Shown here one piece after another: positions 53,807 through 62,834 of a stretch of 64,000 nucleotides of DNA. The first letter of the stretch is position 1. Every line of letters starts with the position of its first letter. The translations under genes were made by a program, and so were the position numbers. The stretch comes from Bacteroides sp. (lineage in GTDB: Bacteria > Bacteroidota > Bacteroidia > Bacteroidales > Bacteroidaceae). The notes under the pieces were generated by a model. The model did no database searches. It saw only the letters and a list, made by a program, of their open reading frames with translations, and was not told the origin of the DNA. Location of the stretch: NCBI GenBank assembly GCA_019416685.1, contig DXWV01000102.1:106398-170397 (forward strand), in the 5' to 3' direction.

Positions 53807-54748
53807 TTAAGAGTTAGCCGGAGCCTTGTCAGAGATGAGCGCTCCGATACCAAAGTTCTCGACGATATCGACCATGCCGTAAGTCTGCGTACGGAATATG
53901 GAAGTCGGGTCGGCGCTCTTCCAGTCGGTCGTTTCCGGTTCGTAGAGAATCTTGACTGCCTCCAGGTGGTAGATCGTATTGGGCGCATAGAAGAACTGTG
54001 AGGCTTGAAAGTGCGTGCCCGCCGTGGGAGCGGTGCCTTCCGCCAGTTTTATTTTCGTCGACGGGGTGTAATACACACAGTCGTTATTCTCGAAAAACTT
54101 GAATCCCATGAACGACTTCACCTTTCCGGAGATAGGGTCGATGTACAGGCTGCGGTCGATGAAGAACTTCGCAGCGTCCGGATCAAGTATCAGGTCGGTG
54201 ACGTGTTGTGGACAAAGCACCATGTAGAGTTGGTCTGCAATGGGCAGATTCAACTTCTTCACCTTTTCCAGATAGGTGGCGAGGTCTACGAAACTCAGCC
54301 GGCGACGACCCTCCGCGATGGTTCCCGTTGTGAGCATTACCGGCATGTCCGAACTGTCTCCTTTAGCCGGAGCAAGTTTATGCAGCGTGTGATTCCGGAT
54401 ACCGATCTGGAACGCCTCGTTGTGCTTCGTACGCACAGCATTACGCTTGTCATACGCTAAGTAGCGGATTTCCTTGTCGTCTACTTTCGTCGGGGTAGTG
54501 TCGTATTTCTCCCATTCGAGGAATACTTTTTTTCCATCCATCGATGTGGCGGAAAACTCCGCAGTGTTGTTCACTTTGAAGCCTACATTGTTCACCAGCT
54601 TGTTGTAGCGCACACCGTCAGCGTTTCTTGCCTGCTGTGGGATGCTGCCCAGCACTCCGATAAAGTCTGCCTTATAATTCCTGCGCTCCGCCAGCAGTTG
54701 CGGAGCGACGAACTGGTTGAGCCAGTTCCCGTTTTCACTTGTTCCCAT
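53807..54748 (-). CDS. Major capsid protein
   Basis: 313 aa. HK97-like features: N-terminal WLNQFVAPQLLAERRNYKADFIGVLGSIPQQAR, a spine region, FFIDRSLYIDPISGKVKSFMGFKFFENNDCVYY (the A-domain/axial strand) and C-terminal DIVENFGIGALISDKAPANS. It follows the protease gene and precedes the sheath, the place of gpT in Mu. The assignment is by order and general pattern. Confidence 0.75.
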   Translation of the reverse strand: MGTSENGNWLNQFVAPQLLAERRNYKADFIGVLGSIPQQARNADGVRYNKLVNNVGFKVNNTAEFSATSMDGKKVFLEWEKYDTTPTKVDDKEIRYLAYDKRNAVRTKHNEAFQIGIRNHTLHKLAPAKGDSSDMPVMLTTGTIAEGRRRLSFVDLATYLEKVKKLNLPIADQLYMVLCPQHVTDLILDPDAAKFFIDRSLYIDPISGKVKSFMGFKFFENNDCVYYTPSTKIKLAEGTAPTAGTHFQASQFFYAPNTIYHLEAVKILYEPETTDWKSADPTSIFRTQTYGMVDIVENFGIGALISDKAPANS

Positions 54749-54782
54749 TTTGATTAGTGATTAATTGTTTAGTGATTAATGA

Positions 54783-55877
54783 TCAGCCCAGCTTGTTTCG
54801 CTTTTTGAAGTCCTCGAACAGAGCTTTGTGGCGTTCCGGATCTCCCGCCTCCATCTTTGCCAGGGCTTCCGGATCTTCTTCCATCAGCTTCTCCCAGGTA
54901 GTGCCGTCCGTTCCTGCCGCCGAGGGCTTATTCGGCGTGGTCACTTTGGGCTTTTCCACTCCCGGTAGTCCGGAAAGCATCTTCTTTCCGCGTTCGAAGT
55001 CGGCTTTCAATGACTCGCGCCAGTCCTCTTTGACATCCGCGGTGATGCGTTTCTTCAAAATCGCTTCGTTCAGGAGTGCATCTATCTCCGCGTCCTGCCG
55101 TTCCTCTTCCTTGCGTTCGAGCATCTCCACGCGTTCGGCCTTGCGTTTCCAGTCGCCAACCATTGTGATAAACTGCGCTTCGGTCGTGTTGGCTGCTATC
55201 CCGAATTGCGTAAGCATTGCGTTCAAATCCATTTTAAATTCATTTTTAAGGGGTTTATTACTGAGAGGGGTCGCTTCCTCCGTTACTTCTACTTTTCCGG
55301 TGTATCCGGCTTCCATCATCATCTGGGCGGTGGCTTTCGTCACCGTTGCGCGGTTGCCTATTTCGTCGGCAAATCCGTAGCGTTTCGCTTCCGCGGCCGT
55401 CATCCAGAAGTCTCCGGCTTCCCACTTCTTGCGGAAGTCTTCTTCCTTCATGGTGGTCTTGCCCAGATAGGCGGCATAATACGTCTCGCTTATCTTTTCC
55501 AGCAGGGAGAGATAGCTTTCGATATCCGCTTTCCGCCCCATTGCCATTCCGCTGGGCTGATGAATCATGAACATCCCGTTTTCGGGCATGGTGAACGAAG
55601 CGCAGTTGATGGCGATGTACGTTGCCGCACTGGCTACCATCGCGCCGCCCTCACCGGTTATCTTTCCGGGAAACTTGCGGATGACGTTCACTATCTCGTT
55701 CGCTTCGAAGCAGTCGCCACCGGGCGAATTGATATACAGGTGTGCATCCTTGATGCCGGAATCGATCAGTGAACTGACGGTAGCGGTGAAGTTCTTCTCC
55801 GTATCTTTCCAGCCCGCTATGCTTCCTTTTATCTCTATGAGCGCACGCCCACCTTGTGCTTTAGCCGTAATTTGCAT
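54783..55877 (-). CDS. Head maturation protease (ClpP/S49-like) fused to scaffold
   Basis: 364 aa. The serine protease half has LYINSPGGDCFEANEIVN, GAMVASAATYIAINC (nucleophile Ser in A-S-A) and MFMIHQPSGMAMG (catalytic His). Residues about 220-364 are a charged helical scaffolding-like segment (RVEMLERKEEERQDAEIDALLNEAILKKRI), ending in a KLG tail. It processes the prohead, as with Mu gpI/gpZ. Followed 34 nt later by the capsid gene. Confidence 0.85.
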   Translation of the reverse strand: MQITAKAQGGRALIEIKGSIAGWKDTEKNFTATVSSLIDSGIKDAHLYINSPGGDCFEANEIVNVIRKFPGKITGEGGAMVASAATYIAINCASFTMPENGMFMIHQPSGMAMGRKADIESYLSLLEKISETYYAAYLGKTTMKEEDFRKKWEAGDFWMTAAEAKRYGFADEIGNRATVTKATAQMMMEAGYTGKVEVTEEATPLSNKPLKNEFKMDLNAMLTQFGIAANTTEAQFITMVGDWKRKAERVEMLERKEEERQDAEIDALLNEAILKKRITADVKEDWRESLKADFERGKKMLSGLPGVEKPKVTTPNKPSAAGTDGTTWEKLMEEDPEALAKMEAGDPERHKALFEDFKKRNKLG

Positions 55878-56113
55878 GATTTGAAAATTTAAAAATTAAA
55901 ACTTCTTTCAACGCCGGTGTCGGGCGTCTCGTTTCCGTCGGCAAAATTGAACAAAGAACGGCAGGCATGAAAAGAGCCTTTCCAAACAGGCAAGATTTTT
56001 ACCCAACTTGGAAAGAATCTTACCCAAAAAGGGTGAGAATCACTCCATGCAGAAACGCCTTTTTCCCTGTCTCACCGTATTCTGTCACCTTTGCCTGCAG
56101 AAATTTAAAATGT
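55878..56113. promoter_or_regulatory. Divergent late promoter region with phased repeats
   Basis: The tail/capsid operon (minus) and terminase operon (plus) diverge here. TTACCCAA occurs at 55999-56006 and again at 56020-56027, 21 bp apart, and the second copy is the left half of CTTACCC-AAAAA-GGGTGAG (56019-56037), a good regulator-binding palindrome. -7-like boxes: CACCTTTG before the plus operon and CAATTTTG on the minus strand, both one base off TAnnTTTG, as expected for activator-dependent late promoters. Confidence 0.5.
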
Positions 56114-56632
56114 ATGGGACGCAGCAAAGAGTATTACCGGAAGCTTCGCAAAGAAGCGGAGAAGATGTTTGTAGCCGAGGGGCTTGGCAACAAGGAGATA
56201 GCCCGTAAACTGGGAGTGTCGGAGAAAAGTGTGTCCGCGTGGATCAACGACAATGACGGACTGTGGAAGAAGAAGCGGCTGGCAGACTCTATCAGCACCG
56301 ACAGGCGGAATGAGAATATCAATGAAATCATCAACCGGCTGGCACAACAGAAACTGGACCTGCTCGACCTGATAGACAAGGCGCTGGAGAAACAGGACGA
56401 TGAACAGGTGGCGGAACTCCGCAAACAGGCATCGGCGCTGGACAACTCCGTGGCGCAATGGCGCAAGCAGCGCGAAGACATGAACAAGACAAACCGGGTG
56501 GACTTCTCTATCTACATAGAGGTGATGGACAAGATATTCGACGCCATGCAGAACGCCGACCCCGACCTCTATTTCCGTTCGCTCGACTTCCAGGAACAGC
56601 ATCTTTACGAAGTCTCTAAAATCTTTGGGTAG
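56114..56632 (+). CDS. Terminase small subunit-like (HTH DNA-binding)
   Basis: 172 aa from ATG 56114 (MGRSKEYYRK). The longer frame starting at 55967 lies in the regulatory region. EGLGNKEIARKLGVSEKSVSAWINDND is a helix-turn-helix, followed by a long helical C-terminus (AQQKLDLLDLIDKALEKQDDEQVAELRKQASALDNSVAQWRKQRE) as in small terminases. The large subunit begins 2 nt after its stop. It recognises the phage DNA for packaging. Confidence 0.75.
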   Translation: MGRSKEYYRKLRKEAEKMFVAEGLGNKEIARKLGVSEKSVSAWINDNDGLWKKKRLADSISTDRRNENINEIINRLAQQKLDLLDLIDKALEKQDDEQVAELRKQASALDNSVAQWRKQREDMNKTNRVDFSIYIEVMDKIFDAMQNADPDLYFRSLDFQEQHLYEVSKIFG

Positions 56633-56634
56633 CC

Positions 56635-58170
56635 ATGAAAAAGCAAGAGCAGGAAGCACAGAAAAAGTACCTCGAAAAGCTGGCACGGGCACGGACAACG
56701 AGAAACCTTATCAATCCGGACGAAACGATCCTGCAAAAGCAGGAACGTATCCGCCTGGCTAAAGAGGATGTTGCCTACATGGTCAAGACCTACCTCCCGC
56801 ATTATGCCACGGCAGAAAGTGCCGACTTTCACATCGAGCATGCCAATCTGGTGAAATCGGACCCGCTCTACAAGGGGTATGCCGAATGGGGGCGCGGGCT
56901 GGCAAAGTCGGTGTGGAACAATGTGATCATCCCTCTGTGGCTGTGGATGAACAAAGAGACATATTACTACTGCCTGGTGTCTGATACGTACGACCGCGCG
57001 TGCGACCTGCTCGACGACCTGCGTGCCGAATTGCAGGGCAACGAACTGCTGATCCACGACTTCGGCACGCAAGAAAATCCCGGTTATTGGGAGAAAGGCA
57101 ATTTCACCACCACCAGCGGATGGATTTGCAAGGCTTTCGGCGTACGCATGAAAGTGCGCGGACTGCGCAAGGGCGCCCGGCGCCCCGACCTGTGGGGATT
57201 TGATGATGTGGAAACTCCGGCAACCATCAAGAACGGACGCATACAGGACGACTACGTAGACTGGGTGGAGAATGACGTATTACCCACCATGACGGGCAGC
57301 TACCGCCGTTTTATGGGTTCCAACAACCGGTTTGCCTCACGCATGATACAAACCATCCTGAAAGAGCGCCACCCCGATTGGGACTGGAACATGGTAAAGG
57401 CATACGACCCGGTGACTTATGAACCCGCTTGGCCATCCATGTACACCCCTGAGTTTTATCGCCAGCAGGAAAAGGATATGGGCATCCTCGCCGCTCATGC
57501 GGAATACAATCATGAGCCGCTGGTGAGGGGAAAGATATTCAAACCGGAAATGATATTGTACGGCCCGCTGCCGGACCTGCATACCATGAATGCCATCGTA
57601 GCACACTGGGACGTGGCATACGCCGGAAGCAAGACGAGTGACTTCAACGCTGTAAAGATATGGGGGCGGCATCGCAATGACTTCTGGCTGATAGACGGCT
57701 TCGTGAAGCAAAGCAAGATGAAGCTGGCCGTGGAGTGGATGTGCATGAAAGAACAGGAATTCAAAACACAGGGCATACAGTGCTTCTGGCAGTTCGAAAG
57801 CCAGTTCTGGAATGATGAGCTGGAGCGCATCATCCAAGAAACGCAGACGGAAACGGGTGTATTCCTTAATATCGTACAGGTGGATCGCTCCACGATGGCG
57901 AAGCTGATCCGCCTGTTCACCATGCATCCGTACTACCAGAACGGACGCATACACGTGGATGAACGCCTGAAAGCCAATCCGGACATACAGACGGGGCTCA
58001 AACAACTATACGCCATCGAGCCCGGAATGACGGAACACGACGACAGCCCCGACGCGGACGAACAGGCGATAAAGAAGCTGGAACTCTACACCACCACGCC
58101 GGCATCTCCGGGCGAGCCGTCGGCAAAGTCGTACCGCGTGGGCCGCGTGCGGCAGAAATACAGATATTGA
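56635..58170 (+). CDS. Terminase large subunit (Mu gp28-like)
   Basis: 511 aa. The ATPase has a Walker A-like WGRGLAKSVWNN near residue 85 and Walker B PDLWGFDDVET near residue 188. The nuclease half begins with IVAHWDVAYAGSKTSDFNAV (RNase H-like Asp), and a later SPDADEQ supplies a second acidic cluster. It packages DNA into the prohead. The length and the G-R-G loop are typical of Mu-like TerL. In the rightward operon after the HTH gene. Confidence 0.9.
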   Translation: MKKQEQEAQKKYLEKLARARTTRNLINPDETILQKQERIRLAKEDVAYMVKTYLPHYATAESADFHIEHANLVKSDPLYKGYAEWGRGLAKSVWNNVIIPLWLWMNKETYYYCLVSDTYDRACDLLDDLRAELQGNELLIHDFGTQENPGYWEKGNFTTTSGWICKAFGVRMKVRGLRKGARRPDLWGFDDVETPATIKNGRIQDDYVDWVENDVLPTMTGSYRRFMGSNNRFASRMIQTILKERHPDWDWNMVKAYDPVTYEPAWPSMYTPEFYRQQEKDMGILAAHAEYNHEPLVRGKIFKPEMILYGPLPDLHTMNAIVAHWDVAYAGSKTSDFNAVKIWGRHRNDFWLIDGFVKQSKMKLAVEWMCMKEQEFKTQGIQCFWQFESQFWNDELERIIQETQTETGVFLNIVQVDRSTMAKLIRLFTMHPYYQNGRIHVDERLKANPDIQTGLKQLYAIEPGMTEHDDSPDADEQAIKKLELYTTTPASPGEPSAKSYRVGRVRQKYRY

Positions 58171-58189
58171 TTTATAAATACATAAAACG

Positions 58190-58606
58190 ATGGTATACAT
58201 AACAGATGAAGATGTGTGCTGCGTCATTCAGGACGCAATGAGCAAGGCGAGCATTGATAAGCAACCCGACATACTGGATACGCTGGAGGGCCAGGTGATA
58301 GACGAAGTGAAAAGCTACATCGGCGGACGCTTTGACGTGGAGAAGATATTTGCCCGGCCACCCCTGAAAAACGGGATGCTGGTACGCATTATTACCTGCC
58401 TGACGGTCTATCGTGCCATCCGGCGCAATGCTGCGCGTAAGGTGCCCGAGGACTACGTGGAAATGAACTCCTGGGCGTATGATGCACTGACACGCATTGC
58501 CGACGGCAAAATGCCGCTTCCGGGACTGCCCGAAACCGTAGACCCCGAAACCGGCAGGCCGCTCTCTTTCTGGGGCAACAACCGCAAACCTGAATACTTC
58601 TTTTAG
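58190..58606 (+). CDS. DUF1320 protein (Mu gp36-like)
   Basis: 138 aa. VYITDEDVCCVIQDAMSKAS...EVKSYIGGRFDVEKIFA...RIITCLTVYRAIRRNAARKVPEDY is the DUF1320 pattern, with the conserved Y-I-x-x-R-F and L-x-x-x-x-I-Y-x-x-x-R segments and a C-terminal PETGRPLSFWGNNRKP. Found in Mu-like phages between the head genes; role probably head completion or tail joining. Located 20 nt after TerL. Confidence 0.85.
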   Translation: MVYITDEDVCCVIQDAMSKASIDKQPDILDTLEGQVIDEVKSYIGGRFDVEKIFARPPLKNGMLVRIITCLTVYRAIRRNAARKVPEDYVEMNSWAYDALTRIADGKMPLPGLPETVDPETGRPLSFWGNNRKPEYFF

Positions 58607-58633
58607 AATGATAATTTTTTAGATTGAATAATT

Positions 58634-61339
58634 ATGGCAAATTTGTTTAGACAGATATACGGCAAGGTAGAGCAGTTAGTGCTGCGAAATGCGGCTTTCA
58701 ACAAAGTGGCTACCACTTACTACGACAAGGGCGGCGGACGCGGGATAGACGGCGGGCAGATTCCCTATAAGCGACAGGTGGCAGACATGCGCACGAAAGA
58801 AATATCGGACTGGCAGAAAGCCGTCATGGAGGCGACCGATCCTGAATCGCCCCGCCGCTGCCAGTTGCACTACATCTACCAGAACCTGCTACGTGATGAC
58901 GACTTGCAGGCAACGATAGAGAACCGGGTATTGCCGCTCCAGATGGCAAGTTTCAAGATAGTGGACCGGAAAACCGGAGACGTGAACGAAGCAGCGCATG
59001 AATTGCTCGAACGATTATGGTTTCAAGACCTGCGCCGGATGTCCGTCATGTCCCAGCTACAAGGCACGTTGCTGGTAGACCTCACGGAAAAGATTAATCC
59101 GCAGACAATGGAGATTGAAGAGATCGCCGAAGTGCCGCAGTGCAACTACATCGCGCAGATGGGGGCCATTGTGAAGGAACCATCGGACACGGAGGGCATC
59201 TCTTATCGCGAGGGCGGCATGGAGAATTATTATTACCAGTTCGGAAAGGATTGGGACCTCGGGCTGCTCAACGTGTTGGCCATCCCTATTTTCGCCAAGA
59301 AGCTGGGCTTCGGGTCATGGATCAGCTACATCGACCAGTACGGCATCCCGTTCATGTTCGTCGTGACCAACCGCATGGATACCACCCGGCGGGACGAACT
59401 TTTCGATATGATGTCTGATATGCGCAGCGGCCGCTTCGGCGTGTTGCAGGGGCAGGAGACTATTTCTTTCGGGAAAGAGGCGAGCGGCAGCACTACGGAT
59501 GCTTTCTCGCCATTCATGGACAAATGCCACAATATCATCACCCGTCTCATTCTGGGGCAGACCGGAACCACGAACAATGAAGCCTACGAGGGGACGTCGG
59601 AGGTGCACGAGCGTGTGGAGAAGTACCGCCACGAAGCGGACAAACTGCTGTTCATGTATATGTTCAACAAGGAGATCATTCCGCGGCTGGTGAAGATAAG
59701 TCCGGTATACGCCATACTGGAGGGTTGCCGGCTGGAATGGGACGACCACGAAACGCTGTCGATGAAAGATTACATCACGGCCATCAAAGACCTTGCCTAC
59801 ACGTTCGACTTCGATCCCGAAGCCGTGGCGGAGATGACCGGCTTGCCTATTGTCGGCATAAAGGAGATAACCAATCAAGGCATGCAGACGGGAGGAAACA
59901 TGAAAGGTGATGATGATCCCGATCCGATGCCGTCCAAAACCGGTAAAAAAAAAGCGCCGGCCAAAGCAAATGACAACTTCTCCGGTACGATAAACGCCCT
60001 TTATTATGGAGATGGCGTAGCTCCACAGGCAGACGGTTCACTCTCCCTGAGCGACAAAGTGCGCGACAGGGTACTGAACCGTCTCCGCTCCAAAGGCTTT
60101 GATGTGGAAAAAGACATCGACCCCGACCTGTTTGCACATACTTTCGACCAGCTGGAGTCCGGAATCAAGAAAAGTCTGGGCCAACCGGAGTTCACTACGC
60201 CGGACTACGATTTCTTGGAACAGATGCGGCACAATGCCGCCGTATTCTCCGCATTCAAGACGCATCGGCAACAGAATGAGATTTACGGCAAGATGTTCGA
60301 TCAGGAGGGGAACGTGAAGCCGTTCGACCAGTTCCGGAAAGACTCGGAGTCTGTTATCAACAATTACAATGTGAACTGGCTTCGCACGGAATATGACACC
60401 TGCATCAGCCGCGCCCGTTTTGCAGCCGATTTCCGCCGGTATAAAGCCCAGACCGATCTGTATCCGAACCTGCAATGGCTGCCCTCCGTATCGGTAGACA
60501 AGCGCGATGGACACCGCTTGTTCTATAACCGCATTTGGCCTGCCGACGATCCCTTTTGGCTCACGAACTATCCGGGCAGCCTGTGGAATTGCAAATGCGG
60601 GGTGACCAATACCGACAAGCCGGCCACGGATGGAAATCCGAAGTACACCCCGAAGCATGACCGCCCGCAGCCGGGGATAGATACCAATCCGGGCATCACG
60701 GGGGAAGTTTTTACGAAATCGCATCCCTACGTCAAGGAAGCGAGTAAGGATGCGAAAGAAGCCGTGGAAGCATTTCTCAATAAGAATACCTTATCTTCTG
60801 TCGGAAATGAAAAAATAACACGGAAAGTTACGGCAATCGAAAATGAAATCCGTATGAATAAGAAGTTTGAAACAGGGGTGGTGGTTGATATGAACGGGAA
60901 TATAGTAGTCGACAAAAGAGGTGAATCCTTTCAGGTTAAATTTTCAGATGAAGAATGTAGTCTGATGAAAGATAAGATTATGCTACATAATCATCCACGG
61001 GGATGGGGGTATTCGGAAGGCACCTTGGGACGCATTGGAAGTTCTTTTAGCATCGAAGACTTGGCGCTTGCGGTAGGCAATGACTTGGCGGAAATCCGCG
61101 CCGTCACTCCGCATTATACATTTTCCATGAAAAGACCCGAAACAGGATGGGGAGTATCGGCGAAGGAAGTCATAAGTACTTATATAAAGAACGAAAAGAC
61201 TTTGAAAGGCCAGTTTTGCAAACGTATACGAAAAGATACATTGACTCCCTCACAAGCTAATGCCACACATTTTCATATATTGGCCAGACGCATTGCAAAA
61301 CAATATAAATGGACGTATGAAAAGAAAAAGACACGTTAA
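58634..61339 (+). CDS. Portal (DUF935)-MuF fusion with JAB-like C-terminal domain
   Basis: 901 aa. Residues about 1-430 are the DUF935 portal (gp29): SDWQKAVMEATDPESPRRCQLHYIYQNLLRDDDLQATIENR, then TNNEAYEGTSEVHERVEKYRHEAD. Residues about 490-690 are MuF (gp30): NWLRTEYDTCISRARFAADFR, VDKRDGHRLFYNRIWPADDPFW, and W-N-C-K-C. Portal and MuF are separate genes in Mu; here they are fused. The last 170 residues are markedly AT-richer and carry H785-N-H-P788 with S806-I-E-D809, a JAB/JAMM-like HxHP...SxxD motif, plus an upstream Glu (F-E-T-G-V-V-V-D). This is where MuF polymorphic toxins carry their effector. Activity unproven. Confidence 0.8.
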   Translation: MANLFRQIYGKVEQLVLRNAAFNKVATTYYDKGGGRGIDGGQIPYKRQVADMRTKEISDWQKAVMEATDPESPRRCQLHYIYQNLLRDDDLQATIENRVLPLQMASFKIVDRKTGDVNEAAHELLERLWFQDLRRMSVMSQLQGTLLVDLTEKINPQTMEIEEIAEVPQCNYIAQMGAIVKEPSDTEGISYREGGMENYYYQFGKDWDLGLLNVLAIPIFAKKLGFGSWISYIDQYGIPFMFVVTNRMDTTRRDELFDMMSDMRSGRFGVLQGQETISFGKEASGSTTDAFSPFMDKCHNIITRLILGQTGTTNNEAYEGTSEVHERVEKYRHEADKLLFMYMFNKEIIPRLVKISPVYAILEGCRLEWDDHETLSMKDYITAIKDLAYTFDFDPEAVAEMTGLPIVGIKEITNQGMQTGGNMKGDDDPDPMPSKTGKKKAPAKANDNFSGTINALYYGDGVAPQADGSLSLSDKVRDRVLNRLRSKGFDVEKDIDPDLFAHTFDQLESGIKKSLGQPEFTTPDYDFLEQMRHNAAVFSAFKTHRQQNEIYGKMFDQEGNVKPFDQFRKDSESVINNYNVNWLRTEYDTCISRARFAADFRRYKAQTDLYPNLQWLPSVSVDKRDGHRLFYNRIWPADDPFWLTNYPGSLWNCKCGVTNTDKPATDGNPKYTPKHDRPQPGIDTNPGITGEVFTKSHPYVKEASKDAKEAVEAFLNKNTLSSVGNEKITRKVTAIENEIRMNKKFETGVVVDMNGNIVVDKRGESFQVKFSDEECSLMKDKIMLHNHPRGWGYSEGTLGRIGSSFSIEDLALAVGNDLAEIRAVTPHYTFSMKRPETGWGVSAKEVISTYIKNEKTLKGQFCKRIRKDTLTPSQANATHFHILARRIAKQYKWTYEKKKTR

Positions 61340-61572
61340 TCGGTTTTCTCAAATATGGTATCGCCTGTCTGATCCGGACGTCGCTTGTCATGACTGACAT
61401 TACCTTCCAGCAGCCCATCAGGAATCCCCTCTGGATATGCCGGACAATAATAATCATTTTGTATAAAATGTTTGCAACGTCCGCACTGGGAACCATAGAT
61501 GTTAAGTATTTCATGGCGGTCATCAAGAATTCGATGCCTTTCATCTGGCTCTTTAAATAATCTTTTTACCAT
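61336..61572 (-). CDS. Small Cys-rich protein on the opposite strand; candidate immunity or accessory gene
   Basis: 78 aa, convergent with the portal-MuF gene and overlapping its last 4 nt. The chain has C-x2-C-x-H-F and a single following Cys in Y-C-P-A-Y-P-E-G-I-P-D, then an H-D-K segment and a Q-T-G-D-T-I-F-E end. From memory, such C-x2-C-x-H-F...C-x-A-(Y/F)-P-x-G-I-P proteins occur next to MuF-type genes in phages. It is AT-rich like the C-terminal domain of the neighbouring protein and unlike the rest of the operon, and it interrupts a run of plus-strand head genes. Role unknown; immunity to the JAB-like domain is a hypothesis. Confidence 0.6.
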   Translation of the reverse strand: MVKRLFKEPDERHRILDDRHEILNIYGSQCGRCKHFIQNDYYCPAYPEGIPDGLLEGNVSHDKRRPDQTGDTIFEKTD

Positions 61573-61628
61573 AAACTTTATTTTAATAGAATATACAAAG
61601 ATAAACGTAATATTTTAATTCTCAAGCA

Positions 61629-62207
61629 ATGGCAACAAAAAATGTGCTTCAAGACATCGAAAGGGAGATCAAGCGATACGTCAGTACAAACCTGCCCCGC
61701 ACGGCAGGCAAGATGGCGGTAGATGAGTTCCGCGAGAACTTCCACCGTCAAGGCTTCCGGAACAACGGTCTGCATCGCTGGCCGGATGTGAAACGCCGCG
61801 ACCCGTCCAGCCCGTGGTATGGCTTCCAATATAAAGGCGAACACCGTACTTCCGTGCGTATCGTCCGTGACCGGAAAACAGGAAAAACACGGCGGAGTCA
61901 ATCGCAAAGTAAACTGAATTTCAGTAATTCCGCCACCAAAAGGGGGATACTGATAGGTCCGGGTTCTAACCTGATGCGCAGTGTCACCGTGCGCCAAGCC
62001 ACTGCGCAGCGTGTGGCCATCGGCACGGACCTGCCGTATGCGGAAGTGCACAATGAGGGCGGCTACATCCGCGTGTTCGGCAAAGCCAAGGTAAAAGTGC
62101 CCAAACGGCAATTTATCGGAGAAAGCCGTGAGCTGATGCAAGCCATCGAAAAGAAATTCCTCCGGGAAGTGGATCGCATCACCGATGAGGTAGCCGCCCG
62201 CTTTTAA
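61629..62207 (+). CDS. Virion morphogenesis protein (Mu gpG/gp31-like)
   Basis: 192 aa. IKRYVSTNLPRTAGKMAVDEFRENFHRQGFRNNGLHRWPDVKRR is the conserved N-terminal helix-plus-W region of phage_tail_S/gpG proteins. TKRGILIGPGSNLMRSV and IGTDLPYAEVHNEGGYIRVFG lie further on, and FIGESRELMQ-like is the usual end of tail-completion proteins. Needed to complete head-tail joining. Confidence 0.8.
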   Translation: MATKNVLQDIEREIKRYVSTNLPRTAGKMAVDEFRENFHRQGFRNNGLHRWPDVKRRDPSSPWYGFQYKGEHRTSVRIVRDRKTGKTRRSQSQSKLNFSNSATKRGILIGPGSNLMRSVTVRQATAQRVAIGTDLPYAEVHNEGGYIRVFGKAKVKVPKRQFIGESRELMQAIEKKFLREVDRITDEVAARF

Positions 62208-62240
62208 AATGTAATCTTTAATTTTTTATTTGAAAACCCC

Positions 62241-62834
62241 ATGTATACCGACCTTTTTAAAGAGCTTTCGAACATTCTTCAAAACCGTGTTGAGTTTCTT
62301 TCGAGAATCCCCGACGAGTATGCCGACCTTCGCGAACGCCTCGAAGCGTTGCCCGAACTGGAACACATCGACCTGTGGCACGACCAGGTAAACTATCTGA
62401 GTGAAGAACATCCTTTTCCCACACCTGCCGCCTTTCTGGAATTCAATACGCTGCAAGTGGATGATGCCGGAGAGCTGATGCAAACTACCACCCTGCAAGT
62501 GGATATTCATATCTTCTATGAGACTTTCTGTGACAGCTACGAGGGAGCTGTCATGCAAGATGAAGCACTGACGTATATGGACTTGCTACTCCTGATCGGA
62601 CTTATGTTTCACGGCCGCAGCGGCACGTATTTTCATCAGATGCGGCGCACCGGAACGATGCGCGAGGAATCGGGCGGAGCGGGAAACCTCTATCGAATCT
62701 CGTTCGAGACGAATATAACGGAGTTCTCCGGATTGAATTTGTTTAGCACCGAGGAAATGGGAAATAGGGAAATATCCATAGAGAAAGGTGTTTCAAACAA
62801 ACCGGTGAAAGACGGTGAACTTTATCTGCTTTAA
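62241..62834 (+). CDS. Tail completion/terminator-like protein (gp37 position)
   Basis: 197 aa. MYTDLFKELSNILQNRVEFLSRIPDEYADLRERLEALPELEHIDLWHDQVNYLSEEHPFPTPAAFLEF begins with a helix, then alternating beta segments (LQVDIHIFYETFCDSYEGA, LYRISFETNITEFSG). Placed after gpG. No named family confirmed by eye; Mu gp37/DUF1834 is the nearest by position. Its 3' end overlaps a minus-strand gene by 4 nt. Confidence 0.6.
   Translation: MYTDLFKELSNILQNRVEFLSRIPDEYADLRERLEALPELEHIDLWHDQVNYLSEEHPFPTPAAFLEFNTLQVDDAGELMQTTTLQVDIHIFYETFCDSYEGAVMQDEALTYMDLLLLIGLMFHGRSGTYFHQMRRTGTMREESGGAGNLYRISFETNITEFSGLNLFSTEEMGNREISIEKGVSNKPVKDGELYLL

Noticed and set aside
61336..61572. The 78-aa Cys-rich frame as a random shadow of the portal gene
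   Set aside because: The frame overlaps the portal by only 4 nt, has an ordered Cys/His pattern and lies in its own intergenic space, so it is kept as a gene.
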